NCBI RefSeq assembly: GCF_014384765.1
Contig: NZ_JACRSP010000005.1
Location: 124,001-188,000 of the forward strand
Source of the DNA: Feifania hominis
GTDB lineage: Bacteria; Bacillota; Clostridia; Oscillospirales; Feifaniaceae
Length of the DNA stretch: 64,000 bases
Direction of reading: 5' to 3'
The notes under the pieces were generated by a model that worked only from the letters and a program-made list of their open reading frames with translations, had not been told where the DNA came from and did not search any database. Both the position numbers and the translations under genes were made by a program. Positions 49,561 through 58,602 of the stretch are shown one piece after another (position 1 is the stretch's first letter; every line of letters starts with the position of its first letter).

Positions 49561-51627
49561 ATGAGCAAACAGAAAAAACAGAAGCTTGTCACACCTGAGA
49601 TCTTCCACCAGGCGGTGATTGGCTCCTTTACCAAACTGAATCCGCGCTATATGATGAAAAATCCCGTGATGTTTGTGGTGGAGATCGGCTTTTTCATCAC
49701 CCTGGTTCTCTCTTTCTTTCCAAATCTGTTCGGCGATGTCGGCTCAAATCTGAGAGCTTACAACATCATCGTCTCGGTGATCCTCTTTGTTACCGTTCTC
49801 TTTGCGAACTTTGCCGAGTCGGTGGCAGAGGGCCGCGGCAAGGCGCAGGCGGCGAGCCTGAAGAAGACCCAGAAAGAGACCAGTGCCCGCCTGCTCTGCG
49901 AGGATGGAACAGAGAAGACCGTGCTCTCCAATGAGCTCAAAAAGGGCGATGTGGTCATGGTCAGCGCCGGTGAGATCATCCCCGGCGACGGCGAAGTGAT
50001 CGAGGGCATTGCGAGTGTGGACGAGTCTGCGATCACCGGCGAATCTGCCCCGGTAGTCCGTGAGTCTGGCGGGGATTTCTGCTCGGTGACAGGCGGAACG
50101 ACCGTTGTGTCCGACTGGCTCAAGATTCGCATCACTTCCGAGCCCGGAAACAGCTTTCTTGACCGCATGATCGCGCTGGTCGAGGGGGCCTCCCGCAAGA
50201 AGACCCCCAATGAGATCGCGCTGAACACCCTGCTGGTCTCCCTGACCATCATCTTCATGATCGTCATTGTCACGCTCTATCCCATCGGCGTCTACTCCGG
50301 CGTGCAACTTCAGATATCCACGCTGATCGCGCTGGCCGTCTGCCTGATTCCGACCACCATCGGCGGTCTGCTCTCGGCCATCGGAATCGCCGGCATGGAT
50401 CGCGTCACGCGCTTCAACGTGATTGCCATGTCCGGCAAGGCCGTTGAGGCCTGCGGCGACGTCGACACCATGATTCTCGACAAGACCGGCACCATCACAT
50501 TTGGCAACCGCCTGGCGGCGGACTTTATTCCGGTCGGCGGCGCGGATAGAAGAGACCTGTTGCGCTGCGCCGCGCTCACAAGTCTGCAGGACACAACGCC
50601 CGAGGGGAAATCGACACTGGAACTCGCCCGCAAACTGGGTGACACCAGCGGCGAAATCCCCGGCTCCACGTTTCAGGAATTCACCGCGCAGACGCGCATG
50701 AGCGGCATAGATCTGCCCGACGGCACAAAGATCCGAAAGGGCGCGGCCGAGGCGATTGAACAGTATGTCAAAGAGCTCGGCGGAAAAATTCCCGCTGATC
50801 TTCATGAGCAGGTGGATAGGATCTCCGGGCTCGGGGGCACACCTCTGAGCGTCTGTGAGGGCAATCGGATTCTGGGCGTCATCTACCTCAAGGACACCGT
50901 AAAGCCAGGTATGGTGGAACGCTTCAACCGGCTGCGTGCAATCGGAATCAAAACCATCATGTGCACGGGGGATAACCCGCTTACCGCCGCCACGATTGCA
51001 AAGGAGGCCGGCGTCGACGGATTCATTGCCGAGTGCAAACCGGAGGACAAGATCGACGTCATCAAAAAGGAGCAGGCCGAGGGCAAGATTGTTGCCATGA
51101 CCGGCGACGGCACCAACGATGCGCCGGCTCTGGCACAGGCCAACGTCGGCCTTGCGATGAACAGCGGTACCACCGCCGCAAAAGAGGCAGCCAATATGGT
51201 CGATCTCGACAGCGACCCGACCAAGATCCTCGAGGTCGTTGAAATTGGCAAACAGCTTCTGATCACGCGCGGCAGTCTGACGACTTTCTCCATTGCCAAT
51301 GACATTGCCAAGTACTTTGCCATTATCCCGGCCATGTTCATGATGGCGATTCCGCAGCTCGGCGTGCTGAATATCATGCATCTGGCGACCCCATACAGCG
51401 CCATTCTCTCCGCGCTGATCTTTAACGCCCTGATCATTCCGTCGCTGATTCCGCTGGCGATGAAAGGCGTCAAATACCGCCCGATGTCCTCGGGTAAAAT
51501 TCTGGCGAGAAACATGCTGATCTACGGCGTGGGCGGCGTCATCACGCCATTCATCGGAATCAAGTTGATCGACATGATCATCAGCCCGATTCTCAACGCG
51601 ATGGGCATGAGCTTTATGGGCCTTTAA
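49561..51627 (+). CDS. kdpB: Potassium-transporting ATPase, P-type subunit KdpB
   Basis: This 688-residue P-type ATPase has the actuator TGES (SAITGESAPV), the phosphorylation site D307 in MILDKTGTITFGN (same number as E. coli KdpB) and the hinge GDGTNDAPALAQANVGLAM. It drives high-affinity K+ uptake when external K+ is low. AAGGAGGG precedes its ATG, 12 bases after kdpA. Confidence 0.97.
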   Translation: MSKQKKQKLVTPEIFHQAVIGSFTKLNPRYMMKNPVMFVVEIGFFITLVLSFFPNLFGDVGSNLRAYNIIVSVILFVTVLFANFAESVAEGRGKAQAASLKKTQKETSARLLCEDGTEKTVLSNELKKGDVVMVSAGEIIPGDGEVIEGIASVDESAITGESAPVVRESGGDFCSVTGGTTVVSDWLKIRITSEPGNSFLDRMIALVEGASRKKTPNEIALNTLLVSLTIIFMIVIVTLYPIGVYSGVQLQISTLIALAVCLIPTTIGGLLSAIGIAGMDRVTRFNVIAMSGKAVEACGDVDTMILDKTGTITFGNRLAADFIPVGGADRRDLLRCAALTSLQDTTPEGKSTLELARKLGDTSGEIPGSTFQEFTAQTRMSGIDLPDGTKIRKGAAEAIEQYVKELGGKIPADLHEQVDRISGLGGTPLSVCEGNRILGVIYLKDTVKPGMVERFNRLRAIGIKTIMCTGDNPLTAATIAKEAGVDGFIAECKPEDKIDVIKKEQAEGKIVAMTGDGTNDAPALAQANVGLAMNSGTTAAKEAANMVDLDSDPTKILEVVEIGKQLLITRGSLTTFSIANDIAKYFAIIPAMFMMAIPQLGVLNIMHLATPYSAILSALIFNALIIPSLIPLAMKGVKYRPMSSGKILARNMLIYGVGGVITPFIGIKLIDMIISPILNAMGMSFMGL

Positions 51628-51643
51628 ATAGGAGGAGGACGCA

Positions 51644-52306
51644 ATGAAACATTCCATGAAGAGTTTTCTGCGCGGCGGCCGGCAGGCCGTGCTTGTAACT
51701 ATTGTACTGCTGATTCTCTGCGGACTGCTGTTTCCGCTTGCCCTGACGGGGCTCGGCACACTGCTCTTTCCGCACCAGGCCGCAGGCTCCCTTGTGAGCG
51801 TCGACGGAAAGACGGTGGGGGCCGAACATGTCGGCCAGGAGTTTACACAGGACTGCTTTCTGTGGAGCCGTCCGTCCGCTTACCACTACAACGTCTATGT
51901 CGAGGGAGAGGACGGCAAACAGTACTACAACGACGGTACGGAGTTTGCGGGCCTGTCCTCCGGCTCAAACAACTACGCCCCGTCCAATCCTGCGCTCATG
52001 GAGCGTGTGGAGACCGATCTTGCGAACTTTCTGAAACGCAATCCCACTGTGAGTGCCGATGAGGTGCCGACTGATCTGCTGACAGCCTCCGGCTCCGGTC
52101 TGGATCCGCACATCTCGCCTGAGTCGGCCGAGGTGCAAATAGCGCGTGTCGTCGCCGCTTCCGGCCTTACGGAGCAGCAGGTGCGTCAGATCATTGAAGA
52201 GCACACACAGGGCAAGCTCTTTGGCGTCTTTGGCGAACCGACGGTCAACGTCCTGCTGTGCAACATCGACATTGCACAGGCAATGGGGCTGACGCGGGAA
52301 CAGTAG
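51644..52306 (+). CDS. kdpC: Potassium-transporting ATPase subunit KdpC
   Basis: This 220-residue protein has one N-terminal membrane helix (AVLVTIVLLILCGLLFPLAL) and an extracytoplasmic domain with FLWSRPSAYHYNV, SGSNNYAPSNPAL and DLLTASGSGLDPHISPESA, all typical of KdpC. The C terminus LFGVFGEPTVNVLLCNIDI is conserved. It closes the operon; kdpD and kdpE are not in the window. Confidence 0.96.
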   Translation: MKHSMKSFLRGGRQAVLVTIVLLILCGLLFPLALTGLGTLLFPHQAAGSLVSVDGKTVGAEHVGQEFTQDCFLWSRPSAYHYNVYVEGEDGKQYYNDGTEFAGLSSGSNNYAPSNPALMERVETDLANFLKRNPTVSADEVPTDLLTASGSGLDPHISPESAEVQIARVVAASGLTEQQVRQIIEEHTQGKLFGVFGEPTVNVLLCNIDIAQAMGLTREQ

Positions 52307-52310
52307 ACAG

Positions 52311-52346
52311 AAAAAAGCGCGCAGGCATTTTGCCTGCGCGCTTTTC
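52311..52346. terminator. Bidirectional terminator between kdpC and the acyltransferase-like gene
   Basis: The stem AAAAGCGCGCAGGC / GCCTGCGCGCTTTT has A and T runs on both sides. Confidence 0.9.
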
Positions 52347-52353
52347 CGTTGTT

Positions 52354-53061
52354 TCAAAAGGGAAAGCCGAGAAAAATCGAGTAGACTGCAATGAGCACCG
52401 GCTGGTGCAGCAGGTAGATCCACAGCGTATGCCGCCCGATGGCGGAGAGAACAGGAATCCGCACCTCGTAAAACCACCGGGGGAATTTGCCCGCCACGAC
52501 GAGCCGGCCGAGTACAGTGCCCGCCAGAAACAGGAAGAACCACGGCAGCAGCGGGTAGTAGTCGGGCGACGAGAACGCATGATCGGGAAAACCGAAGACA
52601 TAGAGGTGGGGCGTGTCGATGCGCGGCGCCGTGGCGTAGACCCAGTAGTTGAGCGCAAACAGCGCCGTGAAGAGGGGCAGAGCGACTCTCACGGGGATTC
52701 TGCGAATGGGTTTTTCGAGCAGCCCATAGAGAATCATCGAGGTGCCCATAAAGTGCAGGATCCCGAAGTAGACGGGCGACGCCGGGTCGATGTACCAGCT
52801 CACCGCCGTCACCACGAACCCCGCTACCAGCACAATCACGCCGCGGCGCAGATTGCTCCGGGAGAAGTTTGACGAGATGCCCGCGACCAGCATAAAGACC
52901 ATGACGAAGATGAACTGCCACACCTTGAAAAAGGTGGTGTAGAGAAAGGGAATGTAGAAGCCGTAAAAGGTCTCGAGGGAGTAGAGCGCGTGGTGAAAGA
53001 CCATTGCGAGAATGGCCGTGCCGCGCGCGGCGTCAATGAGCTCGATGCGCTTTTTTGTCAT
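52354..53061 (-). CDS. Heparan-alpha-glucosaminide acetyltransferase-like membrane protein (DUF1624)
   Basis: This 235-residue protein has about six to seven hydrophobic helices and the family opening RIELIDAARGTAILAMVFHHALYS, with the conserved His pair and Asp. The end IGRHTLWIYLLHQPVLIAVYSI is also characteristic. Such proteins are thought to acetylate extracellular sugars using cytoplasmic acetyl-CoA; the target is unknown here. Confidence 0.85.
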   Translation of the reverse strand: MTKKRIELIDAARGTAILAMVFHHALYSLETFYGFYIPFLYTTFFKVWQFIFVMVFMLVAGISSNFSRSNLRRGVIVLVAGFVVTAVSWYIDPASPVYFGILHFMGTSMILYGLLEKPIRRIPVRVALPLFTALFALNYWVYATAPRIDTPHLYVFGFPDHAFSSPDYYPLLPWFFLFLAGTVLGRLVVAGKFPRWFYEVRIPVLSAIGRHTLWIYLLHQPVLIAVYSIFLGFPF

Positions 53062-53121
53062 GGGAGCGCCTCCGTGTCAAAGTGTTGAATCCTCCAATAC
53101 CCTATGCGGCGGCGGGCCGTA

Positions 53122-54216
53122 TTAGACATTGAAGCGGAACAGCACGACGTCGCCGTCGCGCATGACATACTCCTTGCCCTCGCTGCGGTAGAGGCCCTTT
53201 TCCTTGGCTGCGGCGATGGAGCCGCAGGCCATCAGATCCTCATAGGAGACGACCTCCGCGCGGATGAAACCGCGCTCGAAGTCGCTGTGGATCTTGCCCG
53301 CGGCCTGGGGGGCCTTGGTGCCCTCAACGATGGTCCAGGCGCGCACCTCCGGCTGGCCCGCCGTGAGGTAGCTGATCAGGCCGAGCAGCCGGTAGCTCAC
53401 CCGGATGAGGCGGTCGAGCCCCGACTCGGTGAGCCCGAGGTCGCTGAGAAACATCTGCTTTTCCTCCGGGTCGAGCTCGGTGATCTCCTCCTCGAGCCGG
53501 GCGCAGACCGGCAGCACCTGAGCGCCCTCATCGGCCGCGATGCGGCACAGGGTCTGGTAGCCGGAGTTGGTCTCAATGTTGTGGCGGAAGTCCTCCTCCG
53601 AGAGGTTGGCCGCGTACACCACGGGCTTTGCCGAGAGCAGCGATACGCCGCGCACGAGCTCGCGCTCGTCATCGGTCATCTCAAAGCCGCGCACGGGCTT
53701 TCCCTCGTTGAGCCGGGCGAGCAGCCGCTCGAAGAGAGCGGCCTCGGCCTCGAATTTCCGGTCGGCCTTGGCGAGTTTGCGCGCCTTGTCGATGCGCTTT
53801 TCCACCATGTCGATGTCCGAGTAGATCAGCTCGAGGTTGATGTTCTCAATGTCGCGTGCCGGGTCGATGGACCCGTCGACGTGGGTGATGTTGTCATCTT
53901 CAAAGCAGCGTACCACATGCACGATGGCGTCGACCTCACGAATGTGGGAGAGGAACTTGTTGCCGAGCCCCTCGCCCTTGGACGCGCCTTTGACAAGCCC
54001 TGCGATGTCGACGAACTCGACCACGGCGGGCGTGACTTTTTCGGGGTGGTACATCTCGGCGAGCGCGTCGAGGCGCTCGTCCGGTACGGCGACCACGCCG
54101 ACGTTCGGCTCAATGGTGCAGAAAGGATAGTTGGCCGACTCGGCCTTGGCATTGGTGATGGCGTTGAAGAGCGTGCTCTTGCCGACGTTCGGCAGCCCGA
54201 CGATTCCCAGTTTCAT
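53122..54216 (-). CDS. ychF: Redox-regulated ribosome-binding ATPase YchF
   Basis: This 364-residue OBG-family ATPase has P-loop GLPNVGKST (residues 6-14), switch region DIAGLVKGASKGEGLGNKFL (residues about 68-87), a coiled-coil middle and the C-terminal TGS domain (about 280-364; AWTIVEGTKAPQAAGKIHSD). YchF binds ATP rather than GTP and affects translation under oxidative stress. The start at ATG 54216 has AAAGGAG 12 bases upstream; the open frame extends to 54312 but without support. Confidence 0.96.
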   Translation of the reverse strand: MKLGIVGLPNVGKSTLFNAITNAKAESANYPFCTIEPNVGVVAVPDERLDALAEMYHPEKVTPAVVEFVDIAGLVKGASKGEGLGNKFLSHIREVDAIVHVVRCFEDDNITHVDGSIDPARDIENINLELIYSDIDMVEKRIDKARKLAKADRKFEAEAALFERLLARLNEGKPVRGFEMTDDERELVRGVSLLSAKPVVYAANLSEEDFRHNIETNSGYQTLCRIAADEGAQVLPVCARLEEEITELDPEEKQMFLSDLGLTESGLDRLIRVSYRLLGLISYLTAGQPEVRAWTIVEGTKAPQAAGKIHSDFERGFIRAEVVSYEDLMACGSIAAAKEKGLYRSEGKEYVMRDGDVVLFRFNV

Positions 54217-54544
54217 AGTTGCCTGTATCTCCTTTGTATCTGTGGTGTTGCGGGTTTTATCAGATGCTGCCCGGGCGGCGCAGACGCGCGGGGCGCACCC
54301 GCTCGAAAGCAAACCGGCGCCCGCCGGGCAGTCAGGGCCATGCAGTATCTTTTATTGTAACATAAGGGCTCCGGGGGCTCAAGAGCGAACTGCGCCGGGC
54401 CTCCGCCTTTTTCGCGCTGCCCCGGCTGAGTGCAGGCCGCCGGGAGCGCCGCCTGAGGTAAGATGCTCTCTGGACGACTTTCGGGCCGGTGCAAACGCAC
54501 CGGCCCGAAAGGAGAGGTTACAGGACTGACGCCGTGGCGCGGCG
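54217..54544. other. Intergenic region ychF / FGGY kinase
   Basis: It holds the ychF promoter and a perfect 15-bp hairpin (CTTTCGGGCCGGTGC with loop AAAC, 54478-54511) that lacks a T tract on either strand. A smaller GC hairpin overlaps the kinase stop near 54526-54548. No gene is seen. Confidence 0.6.
54354..54382 (-). promoter_or_regulatory. Promoter of ychF
   Basis: On the minus strand TTGAGC (54377-54382), 17-base spacer, TACAAT (54354-54359). Confidence 0.6.
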
Positions 54545-56056
54545 TCAGTCGTTCTCGTATTTGTGATAGGTGTTGACGAGATCGTCGTGGATTTCAACAT
54601 AGATTGGGTAGCACTTCTCGTACTTCTCGACGTTTTCGGGGTTCGGCTCGGTGACGCAGTCGACCTGGGCGGTCTTTTTCACCGCCTCCTCGTGGGAGGA
54701 GAAGACGCCGAGCGCCACCCCGGCGAGCATCGCCGCGCCGAGCGAGGAGTCGTCGCGCCGGTACTTGACAATGGTGCGGTTGAAGACGTCGGCCAGGATC
54801 CCGCGCCACAGCGGAGATTTGGCCCCGCCGCCCACAAAGGAGATCCTCTCGACTGTCCCGAAGCGCTCCATAATCTCAAAGCACTGGCGAAGAGAGAACG
54901 TGACCCCCTCTAAAATGGCGCGGTTGAAGTGCCCGCGGGTGTGCATCGAGGAGAAGCCCGTGAACGAAGCGCGCAGCTTCGGATCCCAGTATGGGGCGCG
55001 TTCGCCGGACATGTACGGGTGAAAGAAGAGGCCGTCCGCGCCGGGGGAGACGGCTTCCGCCTCCCGGTCGAGAAGCTGGTAGGTATTCGGGCCGCCGTTC
55101 TGCTCCCGGGCGAGTTCCGCTTTGCAGAACGTGTCCCGGTACCAGCGCAGCGCCTGCGCGGCCGAGACCGTTCCCCGGGCGTAATACCAGACGCCGTCCA
55201 CCACATGGGAGTAGGCAAAGGTGTCCTCAAAGCGCTCGCCCACATTGCGAAACACACTGATTCCGCCCGCCGTAGCCATCTTCAAAACGCAGTCGCCGGG
55301 CTTCAGGCCGCCCACGCTGTAGCTCTCCATGGCCGTGTCCGAGGCGCCCATCACAACGGGGACTCCCTCGCGCAGCCCGAGAAGCTGCGCGGCCTGCGCT
55401 GTCACGTGGCCGGCGATGTCGGTCGCCCGCTTCACCGGCGGGAACACATCCGCAGAGAGACCGGTCAGCGCGATGAGCTCCGGTGACCAGCGCATGTGCA
55501 CATTGTCGAACAGCAGAGAGCCCTGCGCCTGTATGTGGGTGGTGGAGATGTTCCCGGTGAGCTGAAAGCGCACATAGTCGTCAATAAACAGGATTCTGTC
55601 GATTTTTTCAAAGATATGCGGCTCATGTGTGCGCAGCCAGAGAAGCTGCGGCAGAGACCATGTGGCGCTGGGCGTGGCGAAGGTGGTGTCCTCAATGAGC
55701 CTGAGATGGTTTTCCCTGAGGAATGCGACCTCCTGCCGGGCCCGCTGATCCTGCCACATGATGGTGTCGCGCAGCACCTCGCCGCCCCGGCCGAGCAGGA
55801 CCATGTTGTGCGCCGAGGCGTCAACTGAGAGACCGATGATGTCGCGCGGGTCGACTCCGCCCGCCTCGGCCGCCCTGTGCAGGGCCTTTGAGACGGCGGG
55901 AAACCAGTCTTTGGGACTCTGTTCCACCCACCCCACATGAGGGTGATGAGAGGGATATTCGGCATAGCCGTCGCAGACGAAGCGTCCCCTGGTGTCTATC
56001 AGGGTGATCTTGCAGCCGCCGGTGCCCAGATCCACTCCCATTAAGTACTCGGCCAT
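54545..56056 (-). CDS. FGGY-family carbohydrate kinase
   Basis: This 503-residue sugar kinase has the N-terminal phosphate loop MGVDLGTGGCKITLID, VGWVEQSPKDWF, IMWQDQRARQEV (about residues 100-112) and the ATP-site motif FVGGGAKSPLWRGILADVF (about 405-423). It resembles xylulokinases and LsrK-like kinases but substrate cannot be fixed. It is the last of five genes read in one direction with a tautomerase, a TIM barrel and two aldolases, so it likely phosphorylates the sugar that the aldolases cleave. Confidence 0.88.
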   Translation of the reverse strand: MAEYLMGVDLGTGGCKITLIDTRGRFVCDGYAEYPSHHPHVGWVEQSPKDWFPAVSKALHRAAEAGGVDPRDIIGLSVDASAHNMVLLGRGGEVLRDTIMWQDQRARQEVAFLRENHLRLIEDTTFATPSATWSLPQLLWLRTHEPHIFEKIDRILFIDDYVRFQLTGNISTTHIQAQGSLLFDNVHMRWSPELIALTGLSADVFPPVKRATDIAGHVTAQAAQLLGLREGVPVVMGASDTAMESYSVGGLKPGDCVLKMATAGGISVFRNVGERFEDTFAYSHVVDGVWYYARGTVSAAQALRWYRDTFCKAELAREQNGGPNTYQLLDREAEAVSPGADGLFFHPYMSGERAPYWDPKLRASFTGFSSMHTRGHFNRAILEGVTFSLRQCFEIMERFGTVERISFVGGGAKSPLWRGILADVFNRTIVKYRRDDSSLGAAMLAGVALGVFSSHEEAVKKTAQVDCVTEPNPENVEKYEKCYPIYVEIHDDLVNTYHKYEND

Positions 56057-56098
56057 GCGAAATCTCCTCCCGTCGTGATTGAAATGACTTTTCGAGGG

Positions 56099-56446
56099 CT
56101 AGAAATTTGTTCCGTTCCAGCCCCAGTCCGGCGTTGCAAGATACCGGATGTAGACGTCGGTTCCCGCGATGCCTGCGACGCGCGTGAGCAGCTCGCAGAT
56201 GATTTTACTCATCGCGGGGTAGTGCTCCGAGGGATCCTTTCTGAGCAGCGCATTCACTTCCACAAAGGCGCAGGCCGTCTCGCTGTCCCGGTGAAAGCAC
56301 ATGTCCGCCGCATCCTGCAGAATGATCATCAGCGAGTCCGGCGTCTTGCCTGGAATCTGCTGGATGGCCTCCATCAGCCCCTCCTTGAGGGCCTGTCTCT
56401 GCTGATCATTCAACTTCTGGTTTACGGTGCATCTGATACACGGCAT
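56099..56446 (-). CDS. MIF-family tautomerase
   Basis: This 115-residue protein has the length and layout of macrophage migration inhibitory factor. It begins MP (Pro2, the catalytic base after Met removal; MPCIRCTVNQKL), keeps DAADMCFHRDSETACAFVEV, and ends GTDVYIRYLATPDWGWNGTN with the GWN motif seen near the end of MIF. Family members interconvert keto and enol forms of alpha-keto acids. It lies 42 bases upstream of the kinase gene. In the operon it might isomerise an aldolase product; that is inference. Confidence 0.8.
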   Translation of the reverse strand: MPCIRCTVNQKLNDQQRQALKEGLMEAIQQIPGKTPDSLMIILQDAADMCFHRDSETACAFVEVNALLRKDPSEHYPAMSKIICELLTRVAGIAGTDVYIRYLATPDWGWNGTNF

Positions 56447-56542
56447 GGTAATTCCTCCTGCTTCAAATTTGGCCTCTCCTGAGTGGAAAAGGCTTCCACA
56501 CCATTTTACATCAGCCGAAAGCCGGCCGCAAATATGTTTCGC

Positions 56543-57253
56543 TCAGCGCACCGGTGCACCGGCCGCCGCAGGCACGGCAAGCTCGCTGTTGCAGTACTCG
56601 TTGATTCGGTCGATGCGCTCGGCAACCGTACCGCCGCCGAATTTTCCCTCGTCAAACAGCGCGCCGCCAACGGTGATGCCCCAGGGCTGCATCTCCCTGA
56701 TGACGTCGAGCATGTTGTAATCGCTGACAGAACCGGTCATCATGAACGGTACGCCGCGCGCGTTGAACTCCGCTTTGAGGGTGCTCGCAAGCAGCGCGGG
56801 ATCGCCCTCAATCCAGCGGTAGGCGGACATGCGGATGCCCGCAGCGCCCTGGTCGATGAGTTCCAGAGCGGCCTGCCTGAGCTCGTCGAGCGTGCCGAGC
56901 AGCCGCTCGTCGGCATTGCGGCGTCCAAAGGGTGTAAAGTGGAGAACACCGCCCGCTCTGAGCGTGTCGCTGACACTTTTGAAGAAAAAGCCGAGATAGG
57001 CCGCGCAGTGGTAGCGCACGGCAAGCTGTGCCCATTTATTTGCCGTTTCCTCATCGCGCGTGAGCGGCTCGAGAACGACTTTCTTGCCGGCGGCCTGCAT
57101 CGCCTGAATCAGGGCCTCGCCCTGTTCGAATGTCACACCGACGTCCTTGAATCCCCAGTATTCCGCTTTGGCGTGGCTGTTTTCGCGCACAACCTCCATC
57201 GCGTTGGGAACCGTAATATCGTTGCGGGTCAGCATGGCAACACAGTTGATCAT
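56543..57253 (-). CDS. TIM-barrel protein of unknown function
   Basis: This 236-residue protein shows a beta/alpha-barrel rhythm: MINCVAMLTRNDITVPNA, KKVVLEPLTRDEETA, GGVLHFTPFGRR, GAAGIRMSAYRW, GVPFMMTGSVSDYNMLDV, MQPWGITVGGALFDEGKFG (the last typical of a phosphate site). I cannot assign a reaction; aldolase/epimerase-type barrels are the closest in style. AAAAGGAG precedes the ATG. It sits between the aldolase and tautomerase genes. Confidence 0.65.
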   Translation of the reverse strand: MINCVAMLTRNDITVPNAMEVVRENSHAKAEYWGFKDVGVTFEQGEALIQAMQAAGKKVVLEPLTRDEETANKWAQLAVRYHCAAYLGFFFKSVSDTLRAGGVLHFTPFGRRNADERLLGTLDELRQAALELIDQGAAGIRMSAYRWIEGDPALLASTLKAEFNARGVPFMMTGSVSDYNMLDVIREMQPWGITVGGALFDEGKFGGGTVAERIDRINEYCNSELAVPAAAGAPVR

Positions 57254-57299
57254 GGGTATCGACTCCTTTTGTAAAATATGGATGAGATCTGCGGTGAAA

Positions 57300-57977
57300 T
57301 TAAGCTGTACCCTCCATGAAGTGATCCGCGAGGATTTCATCCTCTTTGAGCGGGTAGAGGCGGTCGAGCAGACTTGCGAAAATCGCTTTCTGCGCGACGT
57401 TTTCCAGATAGTGGGCGTGGGCGAACGCCATGTCCATGCGCTCGCCGACAGCGACCGAGCCGTGCGCGTCCATCAGGACGGCATTTCGGTCGCCGAGCGC
57501 CTCCACGACATAGTCGCCGACCTCCATCGCGCCCGCGGGGGCGTACTTCGCCGTGCGAATTTCACCGCCGAGGTGGTAGCTCTGCTCGGTCAGTACGAGC
57601 GGGATGTCCTTATGCGTCATGGCGAAGACGGTCGACCACTGCGGGTGAGTGTGAAGCACGCAGTTGACATCCGGCCGGGCGCGCATGATCGCCAGATGCA
57701 TCGGCATCTCAATTGTGCCGACCGCCCAGGGGGACACAAGCGTGCCGTCCGGTTCAAAGACGGCGATGTCTTGGGCGCGGAACTCCAGAAAGGTTGCGTA
57801 GGGGAACGGCAGATCTTTCAGATTTCCAGAGACATAGATCAGACCGGTGCTAGGGTCGCGCAGACTGATGTCGCCGCCGCGTGAGGGAGTAAAGCCCTCT
57901 TTCATGATGCGGCGCGTTCCCTCGGCGCACTGCTCAAGCAGACACATGTTGATTCGGGGGTCCATTTTGTAGGCCAT
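57300..57977 (-). CDS. Class II aldolase/adducin family protein, second copy
   Basis: This 225-residue protein has RGGDISLRD (about residues 33-41), GTIEMPMHLAIMRARPD with the catalytic Glu, the zinc pair HTH (CVLHTHPQW) and a third His in MDAHGSVAVGE. The start at 57977 has GGAGG eight bases before it; the ATG two codons earlier is too close. It overlaps the first aldolase by 44 bases and is clearly its paralogue, so the two may form a mixed tetramer or act on related substrates. Confidence 0.87.
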   Translation of the reverse strand: MAYKMDPRINMCLLEQCAEGTRRIMKEGFTPSRGGDISLRDPSTGLIYVSGNLKDLPFPYATFLEFRAQDIAVFEPDGTLVSPWAVGTIEMPMHLAIMRARPDVNCVLHTHPQWSTVFAMTHKDIPLVLTEQSYHLGGEIRTAKYAPAGAMEVGDYVVEALGDRNAVLMDAHGSVAVGERMDMAFAHAHYLENVAQKAIFASLLDRLYPLKEDEILADHFMEGTA

Positions 57978-58602
57978 TTTCATATCCTCCTGTCAGCAGT
58001 TTTTCGTATGCGAATGTAAGCGCCTGCTTCTCCAGAAGCCGGGCGTTTGCAAAGGCGCGCTCCATGCTCTCTCCCACGGCGACCGCACCGTGGCAGGCCA
58101 GCATGACGGCGGGCCGGTCGCCGAGTGCCTCAACGGCGAAGTCGCCGACCTCCATCGCGCCCGCCGGCGCATAGCCGGCAGTGGAGACGGAGAAGCTCGG
58201 GCCCCAGGCCTCCTGCTCCAGCGGGAAGCGGGGCAGCTCCCGCCCGATCATGGCAAAGACGGTCGACCACGGCGCGTGTGTGTGCAAAACGCAGTGGACG
58301 TCCGGTCGGGCGCGGAGAATGGCAAGGTGCATGGGCAGCTCGATGGTCGCGAGCTTATCACCGCACAGCTGCTTTCCGTCGAGAGTGAAGACCGCCGGAT
58401 CCGGCGCCTCGACCTCGGAAAAGCTGCTGCAGGGAAAAGGAATGTCGGCGAGACCCGCTGAGACATAGACAAGATTCGTTGCCGGATCGCGCAGGCTGAT
58501 GTCCCCGCCGCGCGCGGGGGTGAACCCCTCCTCCAGTATCCGGCGTGTACCCTGCGCACAGAGCTCGAAATAGTGGGGGTTCAAAGAGTGTGCGGTTTGC
58601 AT
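57934..58602 (-). CDS. Class II aldolase/adducin family protein, first copy
   Basis: This 222-residue protein has phosphate-binding-region RGGDIS (31-36), Glu88 (TIELPMHL), His107 and His109 (LHTHAPW) and His171 (ACHGAVAVGE). The Glu-His-His-His spacing is the same as in L-fuculose-phosphate aldolase (E73, H92, H94, H155). It would cleave a phosphorylated ketose into dihydroxyacetone phosphate and an aldehyde, or epimerise a pentulose phosphate. AGAGGAGG precedes ATG 58602. First gene of the operon. Confidence 0.88.
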   Translation of the reverse strand: MQTAHSLNPHYFELCAQGTRRILEEGFTPARGGDISLRDPATNLVYVSAGLADIPFPCSSFSEVEAPDPAVFTLDGKQLCGDKLATIELPMHLAILRARPDVHCVLHTHAPWSTVFAMIGRELPRFPLEQEAWGPSFSVSTAGYAPAGAMEVGDFAVEALGDRPAVMLACHGAVAVGESMERAFANARLLEKQALTFAYEKLLTGGYENGLQNGPPNQHVSA

